From contig JAFEDJ010000059.1 in the NCBI GenBank assembly GCA_018241685.1, positions 1 to 64,000 on the forward strand: DNA of 64,000 nt. Direction: 5' to 3'. The position numbers and the translations under genes were made by a program. The notes beneath the pieces are model-generated. The model saw only the letters and a program-made list of their open reading frames with translations, searched no databases and was not told the DNA's origin. Within the stretch, counting starts at the first letter, position 1. Every line of letters begins with the position of its first letter. Source of the DNA: Pseudomonadota bacterium (GTDB lineage Bacteria; Pseudomonadota; Gammaproteobacteria; Burkholderiales; Rhodocyclaceae). Shown here piece by piece: positions 51,195 to 59,397 of the stretch.

Positions 51195-52098
51195 GGTACT
51201 TGCCGATCTCCACGTCATCGAGGACAGCCAGTGCGTCTTCGGTCAGCACGGCCAGCGAGCAGTACAGCGAAATCAGGTAGGACGCGATGGCGTTGCGGTT
51301 GATGCCCATGAAGCGCACGGACAGGCCCGGGCTCTGCTCGCCGGCCAGGCCGGGCTGGAACAGGCCGACCACGCCCTGGCGCTTTTCGCCGGTACGCAGC
51401 AGCAGGATCTTGGTCTTGCCGTCCTCGACCGGCACCTTGTCCGACGGCACCAGCGGAATGCCGCGCCAGGTCAGGAACTGAGAGCCGAACAGGCTGACGG
51501 TCGGGGGCGGCACGCCGCGGCGGGTGCATTCGCGGCCGAAGGCGGCGATGGCCAGCGGGTGGGCCAGGAAGAAGCCGGGCTCCTTCCACACCTTGGTGAT
51601 CAGGTCGTCCAGGTCGTCCGGAGTCGGCGCGCCGGTCAGCGTGGAGATGCGCTGCTCGTCGGACACGTTGGCCAGCAGGCCGTAGTCCGGGTTGTTGATC
51701 AGTTCGCTTTCCTGGCGTTCCTTGATGGTCTCGACGGTCAGGCGCAGCTGTTCCTTGATCTGGTCGTGCGGGCTGCTGTACAGGTCGGAGACGCGGGTGT
51801 GCACGTCGAGGATGGTGGTCACCGCGTTCAGGAAGTATTCGCGGGGCGCCTCGTCGTAGTCCACGAAGGTCTGCGGCAGCTCGGACTCGTCGCGCTGCGA
51901 GCAGGCCACGCGCACGTCGCGGGGGTTCTTGACCTTGTTCAGGCGGTAGATACCGGCCTCGACCGGCAGCCATTGCAGCAGGTGCACCAGCCAGCGCGGG
52001 GAGATCGTGGAAAGCTGCGGAACGGTTTTGGTGGCATTCGCCAACTGCCGGGCGGCATTGTCGCCAAGGGCAGTCGGAACATCGATATGGTCGGCCAT
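51169..52098 (-). CDS. Family 2A encapsulin shell protein (SrpI-like)
   Basis: A 309-residue HK97-fold nanocompartment protein. Family landmarks are an N-terminal arm (ALGDNAARQLANATKTVPQLSTISPRWL), the SDLYSSPHDQIKEQLRLT segment, the E-loop region and TWRGIPLVPSDKVP, and the terminal EIGKYHDYPDT. Length equals cyanobacterial SrpI. It forms a T=1 protein shell around the desulfurase encoded immediately downstream. AAGGAG precedes the ATG. No cyclic-nucleotide-binding domain, so it is Family 2A and not 2B. Confidence 0.94.
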   Translation of the reverse strand: MADHIDVPTALGDNAARQLANATKTVPQLSTISPRWLVHLLQWLPVEAGIYRLNKVKNPRDVRVACSQRDESELPQTFVDYDEAPREYFLNAVTTILDVHTRVSDLYSSPHDQIKEQLRLTVETIKERQESELINNPDYGLLANVSDEQRISTLTGAPTPDDLDDLITKVWKEPGFFLAHPLAIAAFGRECTRRGVPPPTVSLFGSQFLTWRGIPLVPSDKVPVEDGKTKILLLRTGEKRQGVVGLFQPGLAGEQSPGLSVRFMGINRNAIASYLISLYCSLAVLTEDALAVLDDVEIGKYHDYPDTYK

Positions 52099-52305
52099 GG
52101 GAGCTCCTTATGAATTAAAAATGGAATCGTTATGAAATCTGGAGATAAGCGAGTGTCCTTTCCGGACTCCTTCGCTTCAACCGGCTATAGACGGCAAAGG
52201 CCCGGGCGGCGGGCCTTGGTGAGTCGATTGAGTTTTGTCGTGGGACTGACGAGGACGGGAGCCACCACGCTCCGCAGGGATCGGATTCGCCCCGCGGACC
52301 CGGCG

Positions 52306-52554
52306 TCACTCCGCCGCCAGGCCCTCGAAGCGGGCGATCAGCGCGGACGCGGGCAGACCGAGGGCATAAGCCAGCTTGCCGACGGTGAGCAGGGACGGCA
52401 TGGCCTTGCCGCGCTCCAGGTCGCCGACATAGGTGCGGTTGAGGTCGGCGTATTCGGCGAGCTGTTCCTGGGACCAGTCGCGCTCTTCGCGCAGGCGGCG
52501 CACCAGGGCGCCAAAACGGTTGGCCAGGCCAGAGAGGCCGATGGATGTGAGCAT
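52306..52554 (-). CDS. XRE-family helix-turn-helix regulator
   Basis: An 82-residue single HTH_3 domain: RRLREERDWSQEQLAEYADLNRTYVGDLERGKAMPS. It lies between the rhodanese and encapsulin genes on the same strand, with about 200 bases to the encapsulin start and 118 from the rhodanese stop. It may regulate the encapsulin operon. The 207-bp gap 52099-52305 holds the shell gene's promoter region with A/T-rich sequence near 52110-52140; no clear -35/-10 pair is picked. Confidence 0.85.
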   Translation of the reverse strand: MLTSIGLSGLANRFGALVRRLREERDWSQEQLAEYADLNRTYVGDLERGKAMPSLLTVGKLAYALGLPASALIARFEGLAAE

Positions 52555-52672
52555 GGGGTGGGTCCTTGTATGAGTCGGTGCGGGCTCAGAGCTGCGGGGA
52601 CGGCTCCCCTGTGGGTCGGACTTCACGGCGGCGTCCGCCGGCAGCCCGCCCCGCAGGAGAGCGGAAGCGGCT

Positions 52673-53185
52673 TCAGTCCTGGATCCACGGCAGGCCGCGC
52701 AGGCGCCAGCCGCCGAGCGTGCCGCGGCGCTGCTCGCCGTCCAGGTCACCCTCGAAGCCCTCGAGAATGTTGAAGGCATTGACGAAACCGGCCTTGGCAG
52801 CCGCTTCGGCGGCGGAGACGGAACGCTTGCCGCTGCGACAGAGGAAGACCACCAGCGCGTCCTTCTTGACCTTGGCTTCGAGCTCCTTCACGAAGCGCGG
52901 ATTGCGGTTCATCGACGTGCCGGTCGCCCAGGCCACGTGGATGCCGGCCGGCACATGGCCGACGAACTTGCGCTCTTCGGCGGTGCGCACGTCCACCAGC
53001 ACGGCGCGGCCGTCGGCGACGAGCTGCCAGGCGTCGGTCGGCGTAAGACCACCGGCATAGGCCAGGCCGTCCGCCAGGGCCTGCTGGCGGGCGTTGTCGA
53101 GAAGGGTTTCGGCGATGTCGGCACTGCCGCCGGAGGGTGCTGTCGCACTGTCCGCAGAAGCCGAATCGATGGAGGTATCGAGCAT
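52673..53185 (-). CDS. Rhodanese-like sulfurtransferase
   Basis: A 170-residue single-domain rhodanese with active-site loop CRSGKRS (FLCRSGKRS) typical of sulfur-carrying homologues. The first 28 residues are Ala/Ser/Asp-rich and probably disordered. A GGGAGA site precedes this ATG. It sits two genes upstream of the desulfurase encapsulin on the same strand and is a likely partner that accepts or delivers persulfide; packing within the shell is possible but unproven. Confidence 0.9.
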   Translation of the reverse strand: MLDTSIDSASADSATAPSGGSADIAETLLDNARQQALADGLAYAGGLTPTDAWQLVADGRAVLVDVRTAEERKFVGHVPAGIHVAWATGTSMNRNPRFVKELEAKVKKDALVVFLCRSGKRSVSAAEAAAKAGFVNAFNILEGFEGDLDGEQRRGTLGGWRLRGLPWIQD

Positions 53186-53335
53186 GAGCGTTCTCCCGCA
53201 AGTGAATGGCCGGCACCTGATGTGGCCGGCTGACGGGAGAACATTAACGATCCGCTCCGGCGGAACGAACCAAGAAGATTTCAGAAGCGTTGCAGCTCGC
53301 GCCTCATATGCACTGCACGAATACTGATAAGCAAG

Positions 53336-53358
53336 CCGCCCGCGACGGGCGCGGGCGG
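53336..53358 (-). terminator. Hairpin terminator of tonB-exb operon
   Basis: Perfect 9-bp stem CCGCCCGCG / CGCGGGCGG with loop ACGGG, followed on the minus strand by CTTGCTTAT. It lies 35 bases past the tonB stop. The gap to the rhodanese start (53186-53335) also holds that gene's promoter region. Confidence 0.6.
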
Positions 53359-53393
53359 TCTGGTCTTGCTTGCTTGTCGAACTGCGTTGAGGC

Positions 53394-54047
53394 TTATTCG
53401 GCCTCGAAGACGAACTGCTGGGTCGCCACGATCTCACCGTCACTGGCCACGCACTTGTACTGCAGCATGGCGTTGCGCACCGCGCCGTGGAGGATCTTCG
53501 GCCCGGACAGGATCGTCACCTCGCGCACCGATCCGCCACGGATGACTGCCTGGGCCTTGACCACACCGGTCACGCCTTCGGCGCCGCGGGGCACCTCGGG
53601 ACGCACCTGGGTCGGGCAGCTGGCGGCCATCTCGGCGCGCACCGGCTTGGGTGCGGCCACCGGTGCCGGCGGCGCGGGCGGGGCCGGCGGCGCGATCACC
53701 GGAGGCTCAGCCGGCGGCGTCGGCGTGGCGGCGGCGATCACCGGCGCGGCCACCGGCGGCGCCACGTCGGGCGGTGGCACATAGGCCGGCGGCGGCGGCG
53801 TGTTCGGCTTGACCGTCGGCTCCACCTTCACCACCTTCGGCGGCGGGGGCGGCGGAGGCAGCGTCACCTCCTGGATCACCGCCGCCTCCAGCGGCTTCTT
53901 GATGACCTTGACGACTTCCCGGGCCAGGCCTGAAACCAGTGCATAGCCGAGGACGACGTGCAGGCCGACGACGACGATCAGCCCGGTCGCCTTGCGCTCC
54001 GGCGCCTTGGGCTGAAAACTGTAGTTGTTTGCGGTGATCGCGTTCAT
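53394..54047 (-). CDS. tonB: TonB energy-transducing protein
   Basis: A 217-residue protein: one N-terminal membrane helix (TGLIVVVGLHVVLGYALVSGL), a proline-rich periplasmic linker (about 55-130, including PPPPPPPKVVKVEP) and a TonB C-terminal domain. It transmits proton-motive force from ExbBD to outer-membrane receptors. Last gene of exbB-exbD-exbD-tonB; it overlaps the second exbD by 4 bases. Confidence 0.9.
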   Translation of the reverse strand: MNAITANNYSFQPKAPERKATGLIVVVGLHVVLGYALVSGLAREVVKVIKKPLEAAVIQEVTLPPPPPPPKVVKVEPTVKPNTPPPPAYVPPPDVAPPVAAPVIAAATPTPPAEPPVIAPPAPPAPPAPVAAPKPVRAEMAASCPTQVRPEVPRGAEGVTGVVKAQAVIRGGSVREVTILSGPKILHGAVRNAMLQYKCVASDGEIVATQQFVFEAE

Positions 54048-54472
54048 TCTATGAATTGCTCGCTGCCAATGACACCAATCTTGCTCAAACCGACCCGCTT
54101 GGTCGCCGCCAGGATGCCCGCCACCACTTCGTAGCGGGCATGCTTGTCGGGCCGCAGATGGACTTCGGGCTGGGTCGCCAGCGCGGCGACGTCCTTCATC
54201 TTCTGCTCCAGTTCGGCCCCGTTGGCCACCGGAACGCCCTGCCAATGCACGACGCTCCGGGCGTCCACGTCGATCTTCACGACTTCCGGCTTCACGTCGC
54301 TGGGCGGCGGCGTACCGACCGGCAGGTTCAGATTGACCGCGTGCAGCTGGATCGGGATCGTGATGATCAGCATGATCAGGAGCACCAGCATCACGTCGAT
54401 GAGCGGCGTGGTGTTGATGTCCACCATCACCTCGGCATCGCTGCTACTGCTCGAACCTACGTTCATACCCAT
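54044..54472 (-). CDS. exbD: ExbD-type proton-channel subunit (second copy)
   Basis: A 142-residue protein with an N-terminal helix containing the essential aspartate in INTTPLIDVMLVLLIM, and a periplasmic domain. Start ATG at 54472 has AAAGGGAG-like sequence upstream. It differs from the neighbouring ExbD in the loop after the helix (LNLPVGTPPPSD). Confidence 0.92.
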   Translation of the reverse strand: MGMNVGSSSSSDAEVMVDINTTPLIDVMLVLLIMLIITIPIQLHAVNLNLPVGTPPPSDVKPEVVKIDVDARSVVHWQGVPVANGAELEQKMKDVAALATQPEVHLRPDKHARYEVVAGILAATKRVGLSKIGVIGSEQFIE

Positions 54473-54486
54473 GATTTCGCTCCCTT

Positions 54487-54918
54487 TCAGCCGCCACGGG
54501 CCGGCGGTTCGGTGATGAAGGCCACCTTGGCGATGCCGGCCCGCTGGCACGCGTACAGGATCTTGCCGACGCCTTCGTACTGGGCCGTCAGGTCGCCGCG
54601 GATCTGGACTTCGGGCTGCGGGCGCAGCGCGGAGACCTTCTTCAGATGCTCCACCAGCGCCCCGGTACTGGCGACCTTCGAATCCTGGATGTAGATGGCG
54701 TTGCTCTTGTCCACCGAGATGACCAGATTCTCCGGCTTGGACTCCCGGACCTCGACGGTTTCCTTCGGCAATTCGACCGCCACCGATGTGGTGGCGACCG
54801 GGATGGTGATGAGGAAGATGATCAACAGCACGAGCATCACGTCCACCAGCGGCGTGGTGTTGATCGCGGCGATCACGGCGTCGTCATCCCCCTCGGCGGG
54901 TGCTGCACTGATGGCCAT
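54487..54918 (-). CDS. exbD: ExbD-type proton-channel subunit (first copy)
   Basis: A 143-residue paralogue of the next gene: INTTPLVDVMLVLLIIF with the channel aspartate, then an ExbD periplasmic domain. Two different ExbD proteins beside one ExbB is known from xanthomonads and other TonB systems, where both are needed or serve distinct receptors. Confidence 0.92.
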   Translation of the reverse strand: MAISAAPAEGDDDAVIAAINTTPLVDVMLVLLIIFLITIPVATTSVAVELPKETVEVRESKPENLVISVDKSNAIYIQDSKVASTGALVEHLKKVSALRPQPEVQIRGDLTAQYEGVGKILYACQRAGIAKVAFITEPPARGG

Positions 54919-54936
54919 GGCGTTGTGCTCCGGCGC

Positions 54937-55809
54937 TCAGGCCTTGCTGGCGGAAGCCAGGATGACCGAGTGCAGGTCGCTGCCAAAGGCGCGGACGTCG
55001 TCCAGCACACTCTTGTTGCGGCGAACCAGCCAGTTGTAGCCGAGCACCGCCGGCACCGCGACGGCCAGGCCGATGGCGGTCATGATCAGCGCCTCGCCCA
55101 CCGGCCCGGCTACCTTGTCGATGGACGCCTGGCCGGCTACGCCGATGGCGGTCAGCGCGTGGTAGATGCCCCACACCGTACCGAACAGGCCGACGAACGG
55201 GGCGGTGGAGCCGACCGTCGCCAGGAAGGCCAGGCCACCCTGCAGACGGCTCTGGATGCGTTCGATGGCGCGCTGGATGCTGAGCGTCACCCACTCGTTG
55301 AAGCCGACGTGCTGCAACAGGCCGTCGTGCTTTTTGGTCGCCTCGATACCGGCTTCGGCGATGAAACGGAAGGGGCTGGAGCCTTCCAGGTTCTCGGCGC
55401 CCTGCTGCACGGAACCGGCATTCCAGAAGCTGTCAGTGGTCTTCTTGGCCTGACGGCCGATCTTGGCCTGCTCCAGCAGCTTGACGACGATGATGTACCA
55501 GCTGCCGATACTCATGGACAGCAGGATCAGCAGCACGGTCTTGGTGATCGCGTCGCTACCCTTCCACAGGGCTTCGAGGCCGTAGGGGTTGTCGACGGAC
55601 TCGGTGGCTGCCGGCTTGCCGGCGTGCAGGTCGGTGCCCACGGCAGCGGACGGCGCGGCAGCCGGTGCCGCGGATTCGGCCGGAGCCACTGCGGCGCTCG
55701 GCTGGGCCAGCACCGAGCCGGAGAAGGAGGCACCCGAAGCGGCGATCATGACCGAAGCGATGACGGCCGAAATGCGGGAACGTCCTTTGGTTATCTCAAA
55801 ATTGAACAT
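54937..55809 (-). CDS. exbB: ExbB-type proton-channel subunit with signal peptide
   Basis: A 290-residue MotA/TolQ/ExbB protein. A signal peptide (ending SGSVLAQ) and an Ala/Pro linker of about 40 residues precede the three-helix channel domain: LLILLSMSIGSWYII, then FLATVGSTAPFVGLFGTVWGI and ALIMTAIGLAVAVPAVLGYN. GGAGAA lies before the ATG. It heads the operon and faces the sigma-54 activator gene across 377 bases. Confidence 0.92.
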   Translation of the reverse strand: MFNFEITKGRSRISAVIASVMIAASGASFSGSVLAQPSAAVAPAESAAPAAAPSAAVGTDLHAGKPAATESVDNPYGLEALWKGSDAITKTVLLILLSMSIGSWYIIVVKLLEQAKIGRQAKKTTDSFWNAGSVQQGAENLEGSSPFRFIAEAGIEATKKHDGLLQHVGFNEWVTLSIQRAIERIQSRLQGGLAFLATVGSTAPFVGLFGTVWGIYHALTAIGVAGQASIDKVAGPVGEALIMTAIGLAVAVPAVLGYNWLVRRNKSVLDDVRAFGSDLHSVILASASKA

Positions 55810-55962
55810 GCTAATTCTCCAAACTGATAAACAGGATCGGCAAGGCAAGGCACCGAAATATCGAGGAAAGAGGCAAAAAGGCCGTCGGACGGAATAAGCT
55901 AATTCACAATCCGAATAAGGAATTGCCACAGGCAGAATCGAAAAACGCCCTCTCCGCTCATC

Positions 55963-55980
55963 TCGCACGCTCCATGCCAG
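55963..55980 (-). promoter_or_regulatory. Candidate sigma-54 promoter for exbB operon
   Basis: On the minus strand CTGGCATG-GAGC-GTGCG (55980 down to about 55964) has GG and GC separated by exactly ten bases (GG at 55978-55977, GC at 55966-55965). It would give a leader of about 140 bases. A sigma-54 activator gene and an 8-bp palindrome lie upstream. The rest of 55810-56186 is A/T rich without a gene. Confidence 0.4.
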
Positions 55981-56051
55981 AATTAAAAACACTTAAAAAA
56001 CAAAACAATGCCAATCCAGAAAAGAAAACCGCCAATTCACTTGCTGATCGC

Positions 56052-56090
56052 TCAGCACACCTGCTGGTGCACAGCCAACAGTTGTGCTGA
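56052..56090. promoter_or_regulatory. Inverted repeat, possible enhancer site for the sigma-54 activator
   Basis: TCAGCACA (56052-56059) and TGTGCTGA (56083-56090) are perfect 8-bp arms 23 bases apart, about 75-110 bases upstream of the candidate -24 element and about 100 bases upstream of the activator gene. Position and symmetry suit an upstream activating sequence. Confidence 0.4.
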
Positions 56091-56186
56091 CAAAGGCGCA
56101 GATATGTATTCCAGAAATTCTTTGTTACTAATGGGGGAACTCCATACCTACAATGAGCGCCAATAAAACCCCGGTCTTGACGAAAA

Positions 56187-57242
56187 ATGAACCACGCCCC
56201 GCACATCATTACGTTCCCTGACCCGCGCTCGGTTTCCATGTCCATTCGTGCCAGCGCCGTCGTATTTGCCGACCCGCGTTCGCTGCAACTACTGTCCCTG
56301 ATCGACCGGGTGGCGCCGAGCAACGCCAATATCCTGATCATCGGGGAAACGGGCACCGGCAAGGAGTTGGTGGCGCGCCAGGTTCATCTTTCCAGCCTGC
56401 GGGCCGGCCAGCCTTTCCTGGCCATCAATTGCGGGGCCTTTTCCGAAACCCTTTTCGAAAGCGAATTGTTCGGCTTCGAAAAGGGCGCATTCACCGGGGC
56501 CATGACCTCGAAGGCCGGCTGGTTCGAAGCGGCCAATGGCGGCACCCTGTTCCTCGACGAAATCGGTGACCTGCCGCTGCCGATGCAGGTCAAGCTGCTG
56601 CGCGTGCTGCAGGAAGGCGAAGTGGTGCGCATCGGCGCGCGCAAGCCGGTCAAGGTGGATGTGCGCCTGATCGCGGCAACCAATGTGGACCTGGAAAAGG
56701 CCGTTGCCGAAGGCCGTTTCCGGGAGGATCTGTATTACCGGCTGAAAGTCGTTTCCCTCGACCTGCCAATTCTGCGCGAGCGCCCCCGCGACATTCTTCC
56801 GCTGGCCCGCCATTTCATCCACAAATACGCCACGCGCCTCGACATTGCCGAACCGGGCATTTCCACGCAGGCGGAAAGGGCGCTGCTCGAATATCAGTGG
56901 CCGGGCAATATCCGCGAGCTGGAAAACGTCATCCATCGGGCACTGCTGGTCTTCCATGGCCGGCAGATCGAGGCCGACGACCTGCACCTGCTCGGCCCGC
57001 AGATCGACCGCACGCCGCGCGATCAGCCGGCCACGCCGGCCGACCTGGAGGATTCGTTCACGCGCTATCTGAAGAATCTGTTCGAGGAAGGCAAGGAAGG
57101 CCTGTTCGACCATATCGTCGACCACACCATCAATACCGCCTACGAATGGGAACATCTCAACCAGGTCCGCACCGCGCGCCTGCTCGGCATATCCCGCAAT
57201 GTGCTGCGCACCCACCTGAAGCGCATGCAACTGATCGACTGA
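56187..57242 (+). CDS. Sigma-54-dependent transcriptional activator without sensory domain (SfnR-like)
   Basis: A 351-residue AAA+ activator. Walker A GETGTGKE is at 53-60, the sigma-54-contact loop GAFTGA at 100-105, Walker B TLFLDEIGD at about 120-128, and a Fis-type HTH (RTARLLGISRNVLRTHLKRM) ends the protein. Only about 25 residues precede the AAA+ domain, so there is no receiver, GAF or PAS input. This organisation and the ASAVVFADPRS start resemble SfnR, which activates sulfone/sulfonate genes in pseudomonads. It probably drives the divergent exb-tonB operon; the sulfur role is inference. Confidence 0.88.
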   Translation: MNHAPHIITFPDPRSVSMSIRASAVVFADPRSLQLLSLIDRVAPSNANILIIGETGTGKELVARQVHLSSLRAGQPFLAINCGAFSETLFESELFGFEKGAFTGAMTSKAGWFEAANGGTLFLDEIGDLPLPMQVKLLRVLQEGEVVRIGARKPVKVDVRLIAATNVDLEKAVAEGRFREDLYYRLKVVSLDLPILRERPRDILPLARHFIHKYATRLDIAEPGISTQAERALLEYQWPGNIRELENVIHRALLVFHGRQIEADDLHLLGPQIDRTPRDQPATPADLEDSFTRYLKNLFEEGKEGLFDHIVDHTINTAYEWEHLNQVRTARLLGISRNVLRTHLKRMQLID

Positions 57243-57246
57243 AACG

Positions 57247-57801
57247 ATGGCCGGCAAATCCTACGTCGACGCCAATTACCGTTTCATTGCCGCCTATCAG
57301 GAAATAAATGCCCGTATCGCCCAGCGCCAGCAGGCGCTGGCGCTTTACGTAACGCTGGTCGTCAGCATGCTGGCGGCCCTCGTGGCCCTGAAGCCCGGCG
57401 TGATTGCCGGGCATGTGCCGGTCGAATGGCTGATTCTCGGCTTCCCAGTGGCGTCCACCTGCCTGGCCTTTCTCAATTTCAAGGCCGAGCGGGCCATTAC
57501 CAATCTGCGCCGTTTCGTGTCGTCGCTGGAGCGGCTGGAACTCGAAAGCCATGGCCTGCCGAGCTACAACACCGATCCCCAATGGGCCGCCGGTGCCAAC
57601 AAGGCGCGGCGCTTCCACGATTTCGCGGCCGCCGTGCTGGTGGCGGGCGGCAATGGCATCGGCCTGGCGGCAGGCCTCAGCATCTATCCGGAACGCCTCG
57701 GCGACAACACCCTGCTGCTCGGCTCGGCGATCCTGATCAGCCTGCTGTCCCTGGCCGCCCTGCTGCTCAGCCCGAAATGGAGTTTCCGGCCGGACGAATA
57801 A
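57247..57801 (+). CDS. Hypothetical four-helix membrane protein
   Basis: Not recognised. 184 residues: a polar N terminus (1-28), helices at about 30-48, 60-77, 127-145 and 155-173, and a charged cytoplasmic or periplasmic middle (about 80-125). It starts 4 bases after the activator stop and is likely co-transcribed with it. It may report a membrane signal to the sensor-less activator, but nothing in the sequence shows this. Confidence 0.7.
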   Translation: MAGKSYVDANYRFIAAYQEINARIAQRQQALALYVTLVVSMLAALVALKPGVIAGHVPVEWLILGFPVASTCLAFLNFKAERAITNLRRFVSSLERLELESHGLPSYNTDPQWAAGANKARRFHDFAAAVLVAGGNGIGLAAGLSIYPERLGDNTLLLGSAILISLLSLAALLLSPKWSFRPDE

Positions 57802-57975
57802 GCCCGCGCCTGCTGGGCAGCCAACAGCCCCACAACAGCCATGCTGGCAAATCAACCCATTCCGGCCAGCCGGCCGGCCCACCTCCATTTCCTGCCGCAG
57901 ATCAGGAATGCAGATGAAAACGCCGCCCGCCACGGGATTTCAGGTGTTTGGCCAATCGAATCGAATGGGAAATAG

Positions 57976-57996
57976 TTTTTCTCGAAAAGAGAAAAA
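57976..57996. terminator. A/T-rich inverted repeat in the 57.8-58.1 kb gap
   Basis: TTTTTCTC / GAGAAAAA with loop GAAAA. On either strand it could work as a terminator (T or A tracts on both sides). The rest of 57802-58098 shows no gene. Confidence 0.45.
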
Positions 57997-58098
57997 ACAA
58001 AGGCACGAAACCTGCAATACCGCCAGCAAACGAATTGCCCTCCGGCCCTGCGAATTGCTCCGGTGCGATCGATTACGCACCGACATCCGATACCCGCC

Positions 58099-59397
58099 AT
58101 GAAAAAGAAAGTCATCTGGACCTCGATCGCCGTCCTGCTCGCCGCCACGGCGGGCACGGCCACCTATTACCGCTCCGGTGAAGCCGCCGAAACCAAAAAG
58201 GCCGAAGCCGGCCCGCGCGGCGACGGCCCCCGTGGCGAAGGGCCGCGCGGCAAGGGTGGACGCAACCGGGATTTCGGCAATCGCCCGGTGCCGGTGCAGA
58301 CCGCCGCCTCCCGCACCGGCGACATCGACGTGAATGTGAACGCCATCGGCACCGTCACCGCCCTCAACACCGTAACGATCAAGCCCCGCGTTGATGGCCA
58401 ATTGCAGAAGATCGCCTTCGGCGACGGCCAGCAGGTGAAGGCCGGCGACCTGCTGGCGGAGATCGACCCGCGCCCCTTCAAGGCCGCCCTCGACCAGGCC
58501 ACCGGCCAGCTGCAGCGCGACGAAGCCCTGCTCGCCAACGCCCGCCTCGACCTGGAGCGCTACCGCGGCCTGCTCGCCAAGGACTCCATCGCCCGCCAGC
58601 AGGTGGATGCCCAGGAGGCCCAGGTGCGCCAACTGGAAGGCACCGTGCTGACCGACCGCGCACTGGTGGATACCGCCCGCCTGAACCTCGGCTTCACCAA
58701 GGTCACCGCACCGGTGGCCGGCACCCTCGGCCTGCGCCAGGTGGACGCCGGCAACATGGTGCGCGCTGCCGACACCGGCGGCGTGGTCATCCTGACCCAG
58801 ACCCAGCCGATCACCGTGCTGTTCTCCATCTCCGCCGCCAACCTGCCGGCCGTGCAGGATCAGCTCAGGAAGGGCAAGAGCCTCGCGGTGGAGGCCTGGG
58901 ACCGGGACGGCCGCAGCAAGCTGGCTGGCGGCCGCCTGGTCAGCACCGACAACCTGATCGACACCAGCACCGGCACCGTCAAGCTGAAGGCCCAGTTCGA
59001 CAACAAGGACAGCGCCCTCTTCCCCAACCAGTTCGTCAGCGCGCGCCTGCGCGTGGACACCCGCCACGACGCGGTGCTGGTGCCCTCGGCGGCCATCCTG
59101 AAGGGCAACCAGGGCAGCTTCGTCTATGTGATCAACGAGCAGGAGAAGACCGCCAGCATGCGCCCGGTGGTCACCGGCCCCGCCACCGCCGACACGGTGG
59201 CCATCGAGTCCGGCCTGTCGGCCGGCGAGAAGATCGTCGTGGACGGCGTGGACCGCCTGCGCGACGGCGCCCCGGTGGAACTGCCGTCCCCCGAAGCCCG
59301 CCAGGGCGGCGGACGCCACCGCGGCGAAGGAGCCCGGAGCGGCGGAGATCACGGCGGCGATGGCGAGCGTCGCGGCGAGCGCAAGAAGCCGGCATGA
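58099..59397 (+). CDS. mdtA: RND periplasmic adaptor (MdtA-like)
   Basis: A 432-residue membrane-fusion protein. After an N-terminal helix (VIWTSIAVLLAATAGTATYY) comes a Gly-Pro-Arg-Gly low-complexity stretch (about 35-55), then lipoyl, hairpin and barrel domains including IDPRPFKAALDQA, FTKVTAPVAGTLGLRQVD and GNMVRAADTGGVVILTQTQPI, the MdtA pattern. The last 35 residues are again Gly/Arg/His rich. It overlaps mdtB by 4 bases. Confidence 0.92.
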   Translation: MKKKVIWTSIAVLLAATAGTATYYRSGEAAETKKAEAGPRGDGPRGEGPRGKGGRNRDFGNRPVPVQTAASRTGDIDVNVNAIGTVTALNTVTIKPRVDGQLQKIAFGDGQQVKAGDLLAEIDPRPFKAALDQATGQLQRDEALLANARLDLERYRGLLAKDSIARQQVDAQEAQVRQLEGTVLTDRALVDTARLNLGFTKVTAPVAGTLGLRQVDAGNMVRAADTGGVVILTQTQPITVLFSISAANLPAVQDQLRKGKSLAVEAWDRDGRSKLAGGRLVSTDNLIDTSTGTVKLKAQFDNKDSALFPNQFVSARLRVDTRHDAVLVPSAAILKGNQGSFVYVINEQEKTASMRPVVTGPATADTVAIESGLSAGEKIVVDGVDRLRDGAPVELPSPEARQGGGRHRGEGARSGGDHGGDGERRGERKKPA

